Origin: Microbulbifer agarilyticus | GTDB taxonomy: Bacteria; Pseudomonadota; Gammaproteobacteria; Pseudomonadales; Cellvibrionaceae | DNA: 64,000 nucleotides | Assembly: GCF_019800665.1 (NCBI RefSeq) | Contig: NZ_JAHVKO010000004.1 | Span: forward strand, 682,001-746,000 | Reading direction: 5' to 3' | In this document: in pieces, positions 28,786 through 37,694 of the stretch | How positions within the stretch are numbered: position 1 is the first letter of the stretch | How the letters are laid out: each line of letters opens with the position of its first letter | The notes under the pieces: model-generated | Told to the model about the DNA's origin: nothing | The model's database searches: none | The model's input: only the letters and a program-made list of their open reading frames with translations | Program-made: the position numbers and the translations under genes

Positions 28786-28799
28786 GCGAGGGCTGTCTG

Positions 28800-29210
28800 A
28801 TGGAATTCAATTCACAGGTGGCCAACTGGCTGGCGGGTGCCCTGGGTGGGCTGGCCAGCTGGGTGGTTATCGCAGCGTGTGTGCTACTGGTGCTGAATAT
28901 TCTGGTGCGGATTCAGTTTTTGCGACGCCGTGGCGAAGGACTGCACTGGCTGTTGGACCGTTCACTGGTCATTCGTCTGCTCAGTTTACTGTTTTTTATC
29001 TGGGTTTTACTGGGCTTCAACAGCAATGGACCGAAGCTGGAGCTGGCACCGGACTATAGTGACGAGCAACAGGCTACCGAACGTGTGTTGCGCGCAGAGC
29101 AAGGTGATGTAGAAAATTTTGCCCCAGAAAAGCCAACCGCGGCACAAACGAGCCAACGTTTAGAGGAGCTGCGCGAAAAGCAGAAGCAGGAAAGCGAACG
29201 GGAAAATTAA
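28800..29210 (+). CDS. Two-helix inner-membrane protein with charged tail, partner of SPFH lipoprotein
   Basis: A 136-residue protein beginning at ATG 28800, 14 nt after the SPFH gene. It has two hydrophobic segments (about residues 15-37 and 58-74) and then a soluble tail, rich in Glu/Gln/Lys, that should be helical (SQRLEELREKQKQESE). No catalytic motif is visible and I do not recognise a family. Tight spacing suggests it works with the SPFH protein, perhaps as its inner-membrane partner. Confidence 0.7.
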   Translation: MEFNSQVANWLAGALGGLASWVVIAACVLLVLNILVRIQFLRRRGEGLHWLLDRSLVIRLLSLLFFIWVLLGFNSNGPKLELAPDYSDEQQATERVLRAEQGDVENFAPEKPTAAQTSQRLEELREKQKQESEREN

Positions 29211-29327
29211 TCTACGACTCATCCTCATTTTGAAGTCATTGCAACGGTTTTATTTTCAGAAATTCTGTTGGGATGCCCAGATACCGTGAATAGACTTCCG
29301 AACACATTGGGAGATGAGGAGATCATC

Positions 29328-29705
29328 ATGCGTTACCTGTTACCTGTAGTTCTGTTTTGTTCCATTGCGGGTTTTGCCCATGCTCAAAGCACTATGACTC
29401 AGCTGCCTTCTGGCGCTCAGGAAGTGCAAATTTTGGGTAACACCTACTACAAAAGCGGTGACACCTTTTATCGTTTCAACGAGCAAGGTGGTTACTTTTA
29501 TGAAACCAATCCGCCTCGTGTAATGGATCATCAGTCCACTCCAAATGCGTCTGTAGTGACTAATCCTGGTGTTGGTCTGACTTCAGACCAGATTGAGGGC
29601 TGTCGTAACGCTGCTGCGGATAAATCCAACGCAGTACCTAACCGAGGCAGTTCTGTGTATATCAATGAGTACAATCGTTGTATCAGCGACCTGCAGCGTC
29701 AATAA
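29328..29705 (+). CDS. Small secreted protein of unknown function
   Basis: A 125-residue protein; start at ATG 29328 with GAGGAG seven bases upstream. A clean signal peptide (MRYLLPVVLFCSIAGFAHA) should be cut before QSTMTQ. The mature part has a DUF6515-like look, with aromatic repeats (ILGNTYYKSGDTFYRFNEQGG), and ends with two cysteines (EGCRNAA and NRCISDL) that could form a disulfide. It is monocistronic and closed by a strong terminator. The family assignment is uncertain. Confidence 0.72.
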   Translation: MRYLLPVVLFCSIAGFAHAQSTMTQLPSGAQEVQILGNTYYKSGDTFYRFNEQGGYFYETNPPRVMDHQSTPNASVVTNPGVGLTSDQIEGCRNAAADKSNAVPNRGSSVYINEYNRCISDLQRQ

Positions 29706-29762
29706 GACGTTACTCGATATACCAGTGATTCTACCTAGTTAACCCGATCAACTTGGTAGAAT

Positions 29763-29799
29763 AAAAAAAGGCTTGCCGAATAACCGGCAAGCCTTTTTT
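29763..29799. terminator. Bidirectional rho-independent terminator
   Basis: GGCTTGCCG and CGGCAAGCC (29770-29793) with A7 on the left and T6 on the right, so it can act on both strands. It serves the small secreted protein (+) and the convergent subtilase (-). Confidence 0.93.
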
Positions 29800-29841
29800 G
29801 TTTACTGCGTTTTTTAAGTTTGAAAGTGCCGAAGCCTTTCC

Positions 29842-31398
29842 TTATTGACTGCAGTTTTTGCCTCGGCATGGCTTGTCATTGCCACCATCATCGCCACCGC
29901 CGTTGGTATCACAGCCATTTGCCGTCAGGTAGTCAGCGGCAGCTTTTGCCTGTACCAGACCGTATCCGTAGGCATTGTCGCGACCGGCAGTACCCAGGTC
30001 TTCCGCGGTGCTGACCAGTGCGTTGCGGATCTGGCTTGCGGAGCAGGCGGGGAAGTGGCTCCAAACCAGAGCGGAAACGCCGGCTACATGTGGCGTCGCC
30101 ATGGAGGTGCCGTTAAAGAACGCGTAATCGCTGGGTTCCAGTGTCAGGGTAGCGCTGCTACCGATCTGGCCCAGAAGTGCGGCGCCATCGGTATCGGAAA
30201 TACCTGCAGACGGGATACCGGTAACGGTTTCGCCCAAGGTACCAAACAGCATACCCGGCTCATTGTTATAGATCACCGCCGCGATGCCACCGCCGCTTTC
30301 ACAGGCCTGTACTTTTTCGGCAAAGCTAATGTTGCCGCGCGAAATCAGGCACACTTTGCCGTTCGCACCGGCGCAAGCTGATTCGCCGAGGCCGCAGTCA
30401 GCAAGTGCGCCGGTAGCGATGCCCAGAGGGCTTCCTTCCATACCGGATGCTTCGATATCACTACCGGCCACACTGAGGGAGGTCGACAACCCCATGCCTA
30501 CAGGTACCGAGGATAAAACGTCCACGCCCGGTCCGGACAGCTCAACCTGGCCGGTCTGCTGGGAGAAGTCAGCGACCAGTTTGTTGCTATCAATGGCCGC
30601 AACAGAAACAACAGAGTCGTAGGATGCAGGATAGGAGTGACGGGTGTTGCCGTCGTTACCAGCCGCAGCTATCGAAAGAATATTCTGATTGGCATAAAGA
30701 TCGGCAAAGGCGTTCTGTTCGGTACGGGACTTTAAGGTGCCGCCGAGACTCATATTGATTACGCTTGCGCCGTTTGCCGCACACTCTTCCGCAGCGGCTA
30801 CCAGTGATGAGGAATAAGCCCAGCCGTCTGCGCCAAACACCTTAACGATGTGCAGTTTGATGTTGGCGTTTGGCATTACGCCTACCACGCCTTTACCGTT
30901 GCCGATGGCAGCGATGGTGCCGGCAACATGGGTGCCGTGACCGTTCTGATCTTCGTACCAGTTACCGGTGCCGCTGTCGTAGTTACCGGTGACGGTGTTA
31001 CCCGAGAGGTCCTCGTGGCTGATGTCGTAACCGGAGTCGATAATACAAACGGTTTGGTTGCCCGCGCTGATATCGCTCAGCTGATCTGCCTGTACCATGG
31101 GGATGCCGAAGGGCACCGACTCAGACAAAGGGTAACGCTTAACGTCTTCCTCGACGTATTCCACGTTGGGGTTTTTGGCGAGCGACTGCGCCACATGGCT
31201 TGGCAGGTAGGCCGCCATCGCGCTGTGTTTTTCCAGTGCCTTGGCAGATCGTCCCCCACTTGCGTTAACCGCGGCCATTACCGCCGGGCCTTTGCCGCTT
31301 TTATATTTAACGATGTAGCGTTGATCTTCGCCACTTGCGTTAGCGGTTGCGGAAAATGCAATAAACGTTGTGAGCAACGCAGAGAGCGTTTTTCTCAT
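29842..31398 (-). CDS. Secreted subtilisin-like serine protease (S8) with inserted PA domain
   Basis: A 518-residue preproprotein starting at 31398 (MRKTLSALLTTFIAFSATANA, signal peptide). An I9 inhibitor-type propeptide (residues ~25-90, ending YVEEDVKRYPL) precedes the S8 catalytic domain: Asp121 in CIIDSGYD, His154 in NGHGTHVAG, oxyanion Asn in AAGNDG, and Ser432 in GTSMATPHVAG. Between oxyanion Asn and Ser lies a protease-associated domain (about 305-420). The C-terminal tail is Gly/Asp-rich and ends with two Cys. It is most likely an extracellular protease for nutrient acquisition. Confidence 0.94.
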   Translation of the reverse strand: MRKTLSALLTTFIAFSATANASGEDQRYIVKYKSGKGPAVMAAVNASGGRSAKALEKHSAMAAYLPSHVAQSLAKNPNVEYVEEDVKRYPLSESVPFGIPMVQADQLSDISAGNQTVCIIDSGYDISHEDLSGNTVTGNYDSGTGNWYEDQNGHGTHVAGTIAAIGNGKGVVGVMPNANIKLHIVKVFGADGWAYSSSLVAAAEECAANGASVINMSLGGTLKSRTEQNAFADLYANQNILSIAAAGNDGNTRHSYPASYDSVVSVAAIDSNKLVADFSQQTGQVELSGPGVDVLSSVPVGMGLSTSLSVAGSDIEASGMEGSPLGIATGALADCGLGESACAGANGKVCLISRGNISFAEKVQACESGGGIAAVIYNNEPGMLFGTLGETVTGIPSAGISDTDGAALLGQIGSSATLTLEPSDYAFFNGTSMATPHVAGVSALVWSHFPACSASQIRNALVSTAEDLGTAGRDNAYGYGLVQAKAAADYLTANGCDTNGGGDDGGNDKPCRGKNCSQ

Positions 31399-31992
31399 TT
31401 TTCTTTTACTCCGAAAAGTTGGATACCAGATTATTTGAAGATTGGTAGGCGACAAAAATAACGGTATACAGCGCACGCCATCCGTGTCGTGGAAATGAAT
31501 GTAGCAGGCACAATTGGTGTGTGAGGGTGCGGATTTTCCGATCTGTGAATCGTTTGGCGAAGCGCAGATTTAAGGTTGAACCAGGCGCCTAGTTGATTGA
31601 GGGGGAGGTGACGGAGTACGTCTCGCGCGACCGCGGGCCACCGTGCCGAACCGGGTTTGGTTTTATCTGGCGGAGCCGTTATTGCGAAGCGAATTAGGAC
31701 GCGAGTGCGAGAGTCGCTGCGAAATGTGCGTGGGTTGCTTACGCCAGAGTGACAAAATTGGATTAAATTGATGAAAATATAAACGCTTGCTGAAGTGGAA
31801 TTTGTTCTGTGTTTGGGGGGTAAACTAAAAAAATCTATATAAATCAGTGTATTAGCGGTTTGTGAGTACTTAGTTTCTCTTAACTGTTAAAAACCGAATA
31901 AATATTCCATTTTCTGGCGGCCTCTGTAGAATGGCGTAAAAAATAACTTCTGGGATCTAGGTCCCAGTTTCGCCAAACTCACAGGAAGAATC
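31399..31992. other. Long divergent gap between subtilase and amine oxidase
   Basis: At 594 bp this is the longest gene-free stretch. The first 350 bp are GC-rich without a recognisable ORF or repeat. From about 31760 it becomes AT-rich, with TATATAAAT near 31840 as a possible promoter element, and ends with a 6-bp hairpin (CTGGGA...TCCCAG, 31950-31967) shortly before the amine-oxidase ribosome-binding site. No riboswitch is recognised. Confidence 0.45.
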
Positions 31993-33660
31993 ATGAGAAG
32001 TCGCAAGTCCCTCTCCCCCATCGCGGGGTTGATGCGCCGCATGCGTGTCGCCCAGGCGCTGTCCGATAAATCCGGAATCTCCGCAGACGAAAGTCTCGAC
32101 ATCGTTACCGAAGGCGCCAAGCTGACCGGCAATGAAGAGCGTCGTCGCTTCCTCAAGCAACTGGGTATGGGTGCCGCGGCAGTTGGTGTGGGTTCTTCCC
32201 TGGCTGGCGTTTCCAAACCGGTGCAAGCGGATCCAGGTGGCGGCAACGGTGACGGCCGTCCGGGCAGCGTTGCGATTATTGGTGGCGGTATTGCAGGTAT
32301 TCGCTGTGCGCACCGCCTGCAGCAGTACGGCATTGCCAGCACCGTATTTGAAGGCAACACCCGCCTGGGTGGCCGGGTAAATACCAACCGCACCATTTTC
32401 GGTGGCCCGGTTGAGCGCGGTGGTGAGCTGATTTCTACCGAGCACAACGCAGTGCGTAACCTGGCGAACGAGCTGGGCCTGGACGTTGAAGACGTAAACG
32501 GCAACGCAGTGCCCGGCGGCAACGAGCTGTACTATGTAAATGGTCAGCAGTACTCCGAGCACCAGCTGAACGAAGAGTGGCGTGAAGTTTATAAAATTTT
32601 CAAGAAAATCCAGCCAGAAGCCCCGTGGTTGCCAACCTACGACTCACATAATGAGCTGCACAAGACCCTAGATTACACCGACTCCAATACCTGGATGGAC
32701 CAGGTAGGTATCGGCGCTAATTCCAATATGGGTCAGGTGTTCCAGGCGGACCTGGTGGCCGAGTACGGCCTGCAGCCTGAAGAGCAGACCGCACTGAACC
32801 TGATTTATCTACTGGCGTGGAACCCGATTAACAGCGCCACGCCGCTGGCGGGCACCGACGAGCGCTTCCGCATCTCCGGTGGTAACGACCAGCTGTGGAG
32901 CCGTATGGCAGAAGAACTGCCGGAAGGCAGCATCGAAACCGGCCGCAAGCTGGTGGCGATCAACGGCGACATCAATGGCCCTTACACCCTGACCTTCGAA
33001 GACGGCTACGTTCACAACTGTGACAAGCTGGTACTGGCACTGCCGTTCTCCCTGCTGCGTGACGTGGACATCGAGCCGTCTCTGTACAACAGCTTCCGTC
33101 CAGAGAAGCGCATGGCGATTGAACAGATGGCCTTTGGTGCCAACGGCAAGCTAGCTATGCACCACAACAGCCGCCCCTGGACCCAGACGCAATACGTAAA
33201 CGGCCAGGCGGTAACCGCCAACGGTGTTACCTATGTGGGCCGCCCGGAGCTGTTCGATACCTGGGATTCCACCTCGGTAAACGGCCGGCCAGACGGTATT
33301 CTGGTGAACTTCTTCGGTGGTGACTACGGTAAAAACCTCGGCACCGACCAGCCGTTTGCGGCGCCGCTGCAAAGTGACATTAACCACTTCCATAACATTG
33401 TGGATAACGTCTTCCCGGGTACCTCGGCGGCCTTCTCCGGTACCGCGATGCAGTCCAAGTGGTCTGCCAACCCGTGGTCCAAAGGTTCTTACTCCACTCC
33501 CACCTTTGGCAGCTACACCTCCTGGTGGGGTGCTCAGCCGCTGGTGGAAGGCAATATCCACTTCTGTGGTGAGCACACCGAGCTGGAATACTTCGGTTAT
33601 ATCGACGGTGCAGTATCTACCGGCGAGCGCGCGGCCAAGGAAATTCACCAGTCGGTGTAA
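31993..33660 (+). CDS. Tat-exported flavin amine oxidase
   Basis: A 555-residue FAD protein; ATG 31993 has AGGAAGA upstream. It begins with an unusually long (~48-residue) charged segment before the twin-arginine motif ERRRFLKQLG and an Ala/Gly h-region. The FAD Rossmann motif is VAIIGGGIAGIRCAHRL, followed by the dinucleotide GRVNT segment, and the C-terminal FAD contact is IHFCGEHTELEYFGYIDGAV. The overall pattern is that of monoamine oxidase/L-amino-acid oxidases, which release H2O2 and ammonia. The gene is monocistronic, with its own terminator; the substrate is not predictable. Confidence 0.9.
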   Translation: MRSRKSLSPIAGLMRRMRVAQALSDKSGISADESLDIVTEGAKLTGNEERRRFLKQLGMGAAAVGVGSSLAGVSKPVQADPGGGNGDGRPGSVAIIGGGIAGIRCAHRLQQYGIASTVFEGNTRLGGRVNTNRTIFGGPVERGGELISTEHNAVRNLANELGLDVEDVNGNAVPGGNELYYVNGQQYSEHQLNEEWREVYKIFKKIQPEAPWLPTYDSHNELHKTLDYTDSNTWMDQVGIGANSNMGQVFQADLVAEYGLQPEEQTALNLIYLLAWNPINSATPLAGTDERFRISGGNDQLWSRMAEELPEGSIETGRKLVAINGDINGPYTLTFEDGYVHNCDKLVLALPFSLLRDVDIEPSLYNSFRPEKRMAIEQMAFGANGKLAMHHNSRPWTQTQYVNGQAVTANGVTYVGRPELFDTWDSTSVNGRPDGILVNFFGGDYGKNLGTDQPFAAPLQSDINHFHNIVDNVFPGTSAAFSGTAMQSKWSANPWSKGSYSTPTFGSYTSWWGAQPLVEGNIHFCGEHTELEYFGYIDGAVSTGERAAKEIHQSV

Positions 33661-33693
33661 TTCTTCAGCCCGCAATTTCATCTCACAGGATGC

Positions 33694-33729
33694 AAAAAAG
33701 GCCGCGAACGGATGTTCGCGGCCTTTTTT
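33694..33729. terminator. Bidirectional rho-independent terminator after amine oxidase
   Basis: GGCCGCGAAC and GTTCGCGGCC (33700-33723) around GGAT, flanked by A6 and T6. It separates the amine oxidase (+) from the CPXCG protein (-). Confidence 0.93.
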
Positions 33730-33763
33730 GTTGTGACGATTTGTTTTTGCCAGAGCAGGTGAC

Positions 33764-33949
33764 TTACGCCTCGTTTTCATGGTTTAGCTGCACCTGCCAG
33801 CTACCGTCCATCTCCACCGTTACCCGCACCTGAATCGGCCGACAGCACACTGCGCAATCTTCAATGTAGTGCTGGTCGCCGGCACTGGTATCGATCAGCA
33901 TGGAAATTATTTCCCCGCAGTAGGGGCACTGATCCGTGAATTCTTCCAT
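33764..33949 (-). CDS. CPXCG-motif cysteine-rich small protein
   Basis: A 61-residue protein. ATG 33949 has AAGGTG six bases upstream, better than the GTG three codons earlier. It has CPYCGE near the N-terminus and DCAVCCRPI in the middle: four cysteines as two CxxC knuckles, typical of the PF14255 CPXCG family, probably a small zinc-binding protein. The function is unknown. It is 18 nt downstream of the hydrolase gene on the same strand, so it is likely cotranscribed. Confidence 0.85.
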   Translation of the reverse strand: MEEFTDQCPYCGEIISMLIDTSAGDQHYIEDCAVCCRPIQVRVTVEMDGSWQVQLNHENEA

Positions 33950-33967
33950 GTTTGTCACCTTGCGTTG

Positions 33968-34747
33968 TTACTCCGAGCGCGCTTTGAGGTGCGGCTGGGC
34001 CCAGGCCGCTAGAGTATCTGCCACATAGAGGGCATCTGCCCGTTCACTCAGCAGGTGGTCGGCATCGTCCAGACTGATAAAGCTCTTCGGGTGCAATGCG
34101 CGATTGTAGATATCTGCAGCCTCATCAATGGACACCACCTGATCAATCGGCGAGTGATAGATCAGTAGCGGGCGCCCCAACTTGTGGATATACCCTTCCT
34201 TTATACCCAACACATCGTCCACAAACTGTTTACGGATCACAAACGGGCGTTGGGAAAGTTGCACCTCGGCTTGGCCTTCCTGCTGAATCGTCTCAAGGGC
34301 GCTGCCAAATTGTTTCAATACATGTTGTGGGTCTGCCGGGGAGGCGATGGTAACGACGGCCCTGGCTTCGGGGATAAACTCGGCCGCCGCGAGCACCGCG
34401 GCGCCGCCGAAGCTGTGCCCGATCAGCAAGTCCGCGGGCTGGTACTCGTCGCGCAGAAAGCGCGCAGCGCTAATCAGGTCCGCCACGTTGCTGGAGAAGT
34501 TGGTTTCACTGAAATCACCGGCGCTGTCGCCGAGGCCGGTGAAGTCCAAGCGCAAGGTGGCGATACCGTGATCGGCGAGGCGCCGGCAGATACGCGAAGC
34601 GGCCAGTACGTCTTTGCCACAGGTAAAGCAGGGCGCAAACAGCGCGAAGCCGTGCGTGGTGCCTTGTGGCGTCTCCAGGATGCCCGCGAGGGGCAACCCG
34701 TTGGGGTTGGGGAAGCGCACCTTGTGGCGACGTTTACTGCGCGACAT
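33968..34747 (-). CDS. Alpha/beta hydrolase (OsmC-associated type, hydrolase domain only)
   Basis: A 259-residue protein; start at 34747 (MSRSKRRHKVRFPN). The fold markers are ALFAPCFTCGKDVLAA (oxyanion strand), RLDFTGLGDSAGDFSETNF and the nucleophile elbow LIGHSFGGAAVLAAA, with a late DDADHLLSE giving the catalytic His. This sequence type often occurs fused to an OsmC domain, which is absent here; the protein ends soon after the hydrolase fold. It is probably an esterase or acyl hydrolase, substrate unknown. Divergent from pgk. Confidence 0.83.
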   Translation of the reverse strand: MSRSKRRHKVRFPNPNGLPLAGILETPQGTTHGFALFAPCFTCGKDVLAASRICRRLADHGIATLRLDFTGLGDSAGDFSETNFSSNVADLISAARFLRDEYQPADLLIGHSFGGAAVLAAAEFIPEARAVVTIASPADPQHVLKQFGSALETIQQEGQAEVQLSQRPFVIRKQFVDDVLGIKEGYIHKLGRPLLIYHSPIDQVVSIDEAADIYNRALHPKSFISLDDADHLLSERADALYVADTLAAWAQPHLKARSE

Positions 34748-35097
34748 ATGGGGTCCGGTGAACAGGGGGAAGTAACGGGAACAACAAGCAAAGCACGGGT
34801 TCGCGGGCAATGGTATGGGGCTGAGCAAATCGCGGCAAACGGCGCGGGCACGGCTCAACCCATTTTTTTGCATTCTTGTAAAAATGACAACGGTGTCAGT
34901 GACTTATACACGGTATGTCGTAATTCATTTACAAAACGGGTTGATATACTCGCGCCTGCCCAAGCCCCCCGTCGCGCAGACTTCGCCGCACGGTGACCGC
35001 CGGTGGCGCATCAGCGTATAATCCGCGCCCGCTTTCCCGCCCCGCCGGGGCAGGTAGCGTGAGTAAGTATTCAGCAACCAGCAAAAGAGGATTGGCT
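34748..35097. other. Divergent gap between hydrolase and pgk
   Basis: This 350-bp region holds an AT-rich part (about 34855-34955) and, nearer pgk, a good sigma-70 promoter. No ORF with a ribosome-binding site is seen apart from the pgk start. Confidence 0.5.
34993..35022 (+). promoter_or_regulatory. Candidate sigma-70 promoter of pgk
   Basis: GTGACC (34993-34998), an 18-bp spacer and the perfect -10 TATAAT (35017-35022). Transcription would start about 70 nt before the pgk ATG. Confidence 0.6.
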
Positions 35098-36261
35098 ATG
35101 GCGGTTAAATTGATGAAGGACCTGGATCTGGCAGGCAAACGCGTATTGATTCGCGAAGACCTGAACGTGCCGGTAAAAGACGGGGTAGTTACCTCGGACG
35201 CGCGCATTCGCGCGGCACTGCCCACCATCAAAGCCGCTGTAGACGCAGGCGCTAAGGTTCTGCTGATGTCCCACCTGGGGCGCCCCACGGAAGGTGAGTT
35301 CGCGGAGGAGTTTTCCCTGGCGCCGGTGGCGCAACACCTGGGCAAGCTGCTGGGTAAAGACGTGCCGGTGGTCAAAGACTGGCAGGGTGGCGTGGAACTC
35401 GCGGACGGTGAAGTAGCGCTGCTGGAAAACGTGCGCTTTAACCAGGGCGAGAAGAAAGACGATGAGGCGCTGGCCAAGCAGTACGCGTCTCTGTGCGACA
35501 TCTTTGTGATGGATGCCTTTGGTACCGCGCACCGCGCCCAGGCTTCTACACACGGTGTGGCCAAGTTTGCCCCCGTCGCCTGCGCGGGCCCGCTGCTCGC
35601 CGCAGAGCTGGACGCTCTGGAGCAGGCGCTGGCTAACCCGGCGCGCCCAATGGTGGCGATCGTTGGTGGTTCCAAGGTGTCCACCAAGCTGACCGTGCTG
35701 GAAAGCCTGTCTGACAAGGTTGACCAGCTGATTGTGGGCGGCGGCATTGCCAACACCTTCCTGGCGGCGAGCGGCAAGCCGGTGGGCAAATCCCTGTGCG
35801 AGCACGATCTGGTGGATACCGCGAAGGCTCTGATGCAGAAGTGCGATATCCCTGTGCCCACCGATGTGGTTACTGGCAAGGAATTCAGCGAGTCTGCGGC
35901 GGCGGAAACCAAGCCCGCCGACGCGGTGACCGAAGATGACATGATTTTCGATATCGGTCCGGACTCTTCCGCGGCACTGGGTGACATCCTCAAAAACGCC
36001 AAGACCATTATCTGGAACGGCCCGGTGGGCGTGTTTGAATTTGACCAGTTTGGTGGTGGTACCGAGCGTCTGTCCAAGGCGATTGCCGAGAGCGACGCCT
36101 TCTCCATTGCCGGCGGTGGTGACACCCTGGCGGCGGTCGACAAGTACGGCATCGCCGAGCAGGTCTCCTATATTTCAACTGGGGGTGGTGCTTTCCTTGA
36201 ATACGTGGAAGGCAAGGTGCTGCCGGCGGTCGCGATGTTGGAAAGCCGCGCCGCTGAATAG
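35098..36261 (+). CDS. pgk: Phosphoglycerate kinase
   Basis: A 387-residue glycolytic enzyme, exactly the usual bacterial length. ATG 35098 has AGAGGA six bases upstream. Motifs are [13 protein letters not shown], the substrate loop [33 protein letters not shown], and the nucleotide-binding [13 protein letters not shown] with the late GGGDTLAAV. It transfers phosphate from 1,3-bisphosphoglycerate to ADP. fba follows 281 nt later. In relatives pgk directly follows tkt-epd, so the intervening 20 kb here is notable. Confidence 0.97.
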   Translation: MAVKLMKDLDLAGKRVLIREDLNVPVKDGVVTSDARIRAALPTIKAAVDAGAKVLLMSHLGRPTEGEFAEEFSLAPVAQHLGKLLGKDVPVVKDWQGGVELADGEVALLENVRFNQGEKKDDEALAKQYASLCDIFVMDAFGTAHRAQASTHGVAKFAPVACAGPLLAAELDALEQALANPARPMVAIVGGSKVSTKLTVLESLSDKVDQLIVGGGIANTFLAASGKPVGKSLCEHDLVDTAKALMQKCDIPVPTDVVTGKEFSESAAAETKPADAVTEDDMIFDIGPDSSAALGDILKNAKTIIWNGPVGVFEFDQFGGGTERLSKAIAESDAFSIAGGGDTLAAVDKYGIAEQVSYISTGGGAFLEYVEGKVLPAVAMLESRAAE

Positions 36262-36542
36262 AGCCGCGCAGCGGAATAAAGCAGCGCGCCGATTAGACCC
36301 GTGCTGCGGAGGAAAATAAATGCGCCCCGTGTTTGCGGAGCGCATCTTGCAAGAAGTTTTCAGGGCAACAGGATGACTCGGTTGCCCGATGCAGATTTAA
36401 AGCACCCGGCGGAATGTCGGGGCTGACACCAAATTAAAAATAGATGCGACCGGAGCTTTGCTTCAGGAATCGCACGCCCCAGCGCGTCAAAAATGGCTCG
36501 CTAACCCAAAACTGCTAAATATCGACGAGAAAGGGTTTTTTC

Positions 36543-37607
36543 ATGGCTTTAATCAGCTTGCGTCAATTGTTGGACCACGCTGCCGAGTTCGGCTACGGCG
36601 TGCCTGCGTTCAACGTCAATAACCTGGAGCAGATGCGCGCCATTATGGAGGCGGCCGAACAGACCGACTCCCCGGTGATCGTGCAGGCTTCCGCCGGTGC
36701 GCGTAAATATGCCGGTGCCCCATTCCTACGCCACCTGATTCTGGCGGCGGTGGAAGAGTTTCCGCACATCCCGGTGGTGATGCACCAGGACCACGGCACC
36801 AGCCCGGCAGTATGCCAGCGTTCGATCCAGCTGGGCTTCAGCTCGGTAATGATGGACGGCTCGCTGATGGATGACGGCAAGACCCCGGCATCTTACGAAT
36901 ACAACGTGGATGTTACCCAGCGCGCGGTGGAAATGGCCCACGCCTGTGGTGTGTCTGTGGAAGGCGAGCTCGGCTGTCTGGGTTCTCTGGAAACCGGTAT
37001 GGCGGGTGAAGAAGATGGCGTAGGTGCCGAGGGCAAACTGTCCCACGACCAGCTGCTGACCGATCCGGAAGAAGCGGCAGATTTCGTGAAGAAGACGCAG
37101 GTAGACGCGCTGGCAATCGCCTGTGGTACCAGCCACGGTGCGTATAAATTCACCCGCCCACCCACCGGTGACATCCTCGCGATTGATCGTATCAAGGAAA
37201 TTCACGCGCGTATCCCGGATACCCACCTGGTGATGCACGGTTCTTCCTCTGTGCCGCAGGAGTGGCTGGCGGTTATCAACGAGTTTGGTGGTGAGATTCC
37301 GGAAACCTACGGTGTTCCGGTCGAGCAGATTTGCGAGGGCATCAAGTACGGTGTGCGCAAGGTGAATATCGATACCGACCTGCGCCTTGCCAGCACCGGT
37401 GCGGTACGTCGTTTCCTCGCGCAAAACCCATCCGAGTTCGACCCGCGTAAATTCCTGAAGGCTACTACCCAGGCCATGAAAGATATTTGCGTTGCCCGTT
37501 ACGAAGCGTTTAACACCGCCGGTAACGCCAGCAAGATCAAGCCGATTAGCCTGGATGCCATGTCCCAGCGCTACGAAAAAGGCGAGCTGGTACCCAAGAT
37601 CAATTGA
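36543..37607 (+). CDS. fba: Class II fructose-1,6-bisphosphate aldolase
   Basis: A 354-residue zinc-dependent aldolase of the Calvin-cycle subtype (FbaA-like in pseudomonads). It shows [17 protein letters not shown], the metal His pair in [23 protein letters not shown], the second metal site HGAYKF and HGSSSVPQ, and [10 protein letters not shown] near the substrate phosphate. It cleaves FBP to GAP and DHAP, or reverses in gluconeogenesis. The preceding 281-nt gap has only a weak 6-bp hairpin near 36321-36346. A clear terminator follows. Confidence 0.96.
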   Translation: MALISLRQLLDHAAEFGYGVPAFNVNNLEQMRAIMEAAEQTDSPVIVQASAGARKYAGAPFLRHLILAAVEEFPHIPVVMHQDHGTSPAVCQRSIQLGFSSVMMDGSLMDDGKTPASYEYNVDVTQRAVEMAHACGVSVEGELGCLGSLETGMAGEEDGVGAEGKLSHDQLLTDPEEAADFVKKTQVDALAIACGTSHGAYKFTRPPTGDILAIDRIKEIHARIPDTHLVMHGSSSVPQEWLAVINEFGGEIPETYGVPVEQICEGIKYGVRKVNIDTDLRLASTGAVRRFLAQNPSEFDPRKFLKATTQAMKDICVARYEAFNTAGNASKIKPISLDAMSQRYEKGELVPKIN

Positions 37608-37626
37608 TCAATAGCGGTTAGTTGAA

Positions 37627-37668
37627 AGGGCGATCCCAAACTATATGGAATTGGGGTCGCTCTTTTTT
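37627..37668 (+). terminator. Rho-independent terminator of fba
   Basis: AGGGCGATCCCA and TTGGGGTCGCTC pair with a few G-U contacts around a 12-nt loop, followed by TTTTTT. It starts 20 nt after the fba stop. Confidence 0.85.
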
Positions 37669-37694
37669 GTTGAAAAATGCAGTACCATGGGGTC

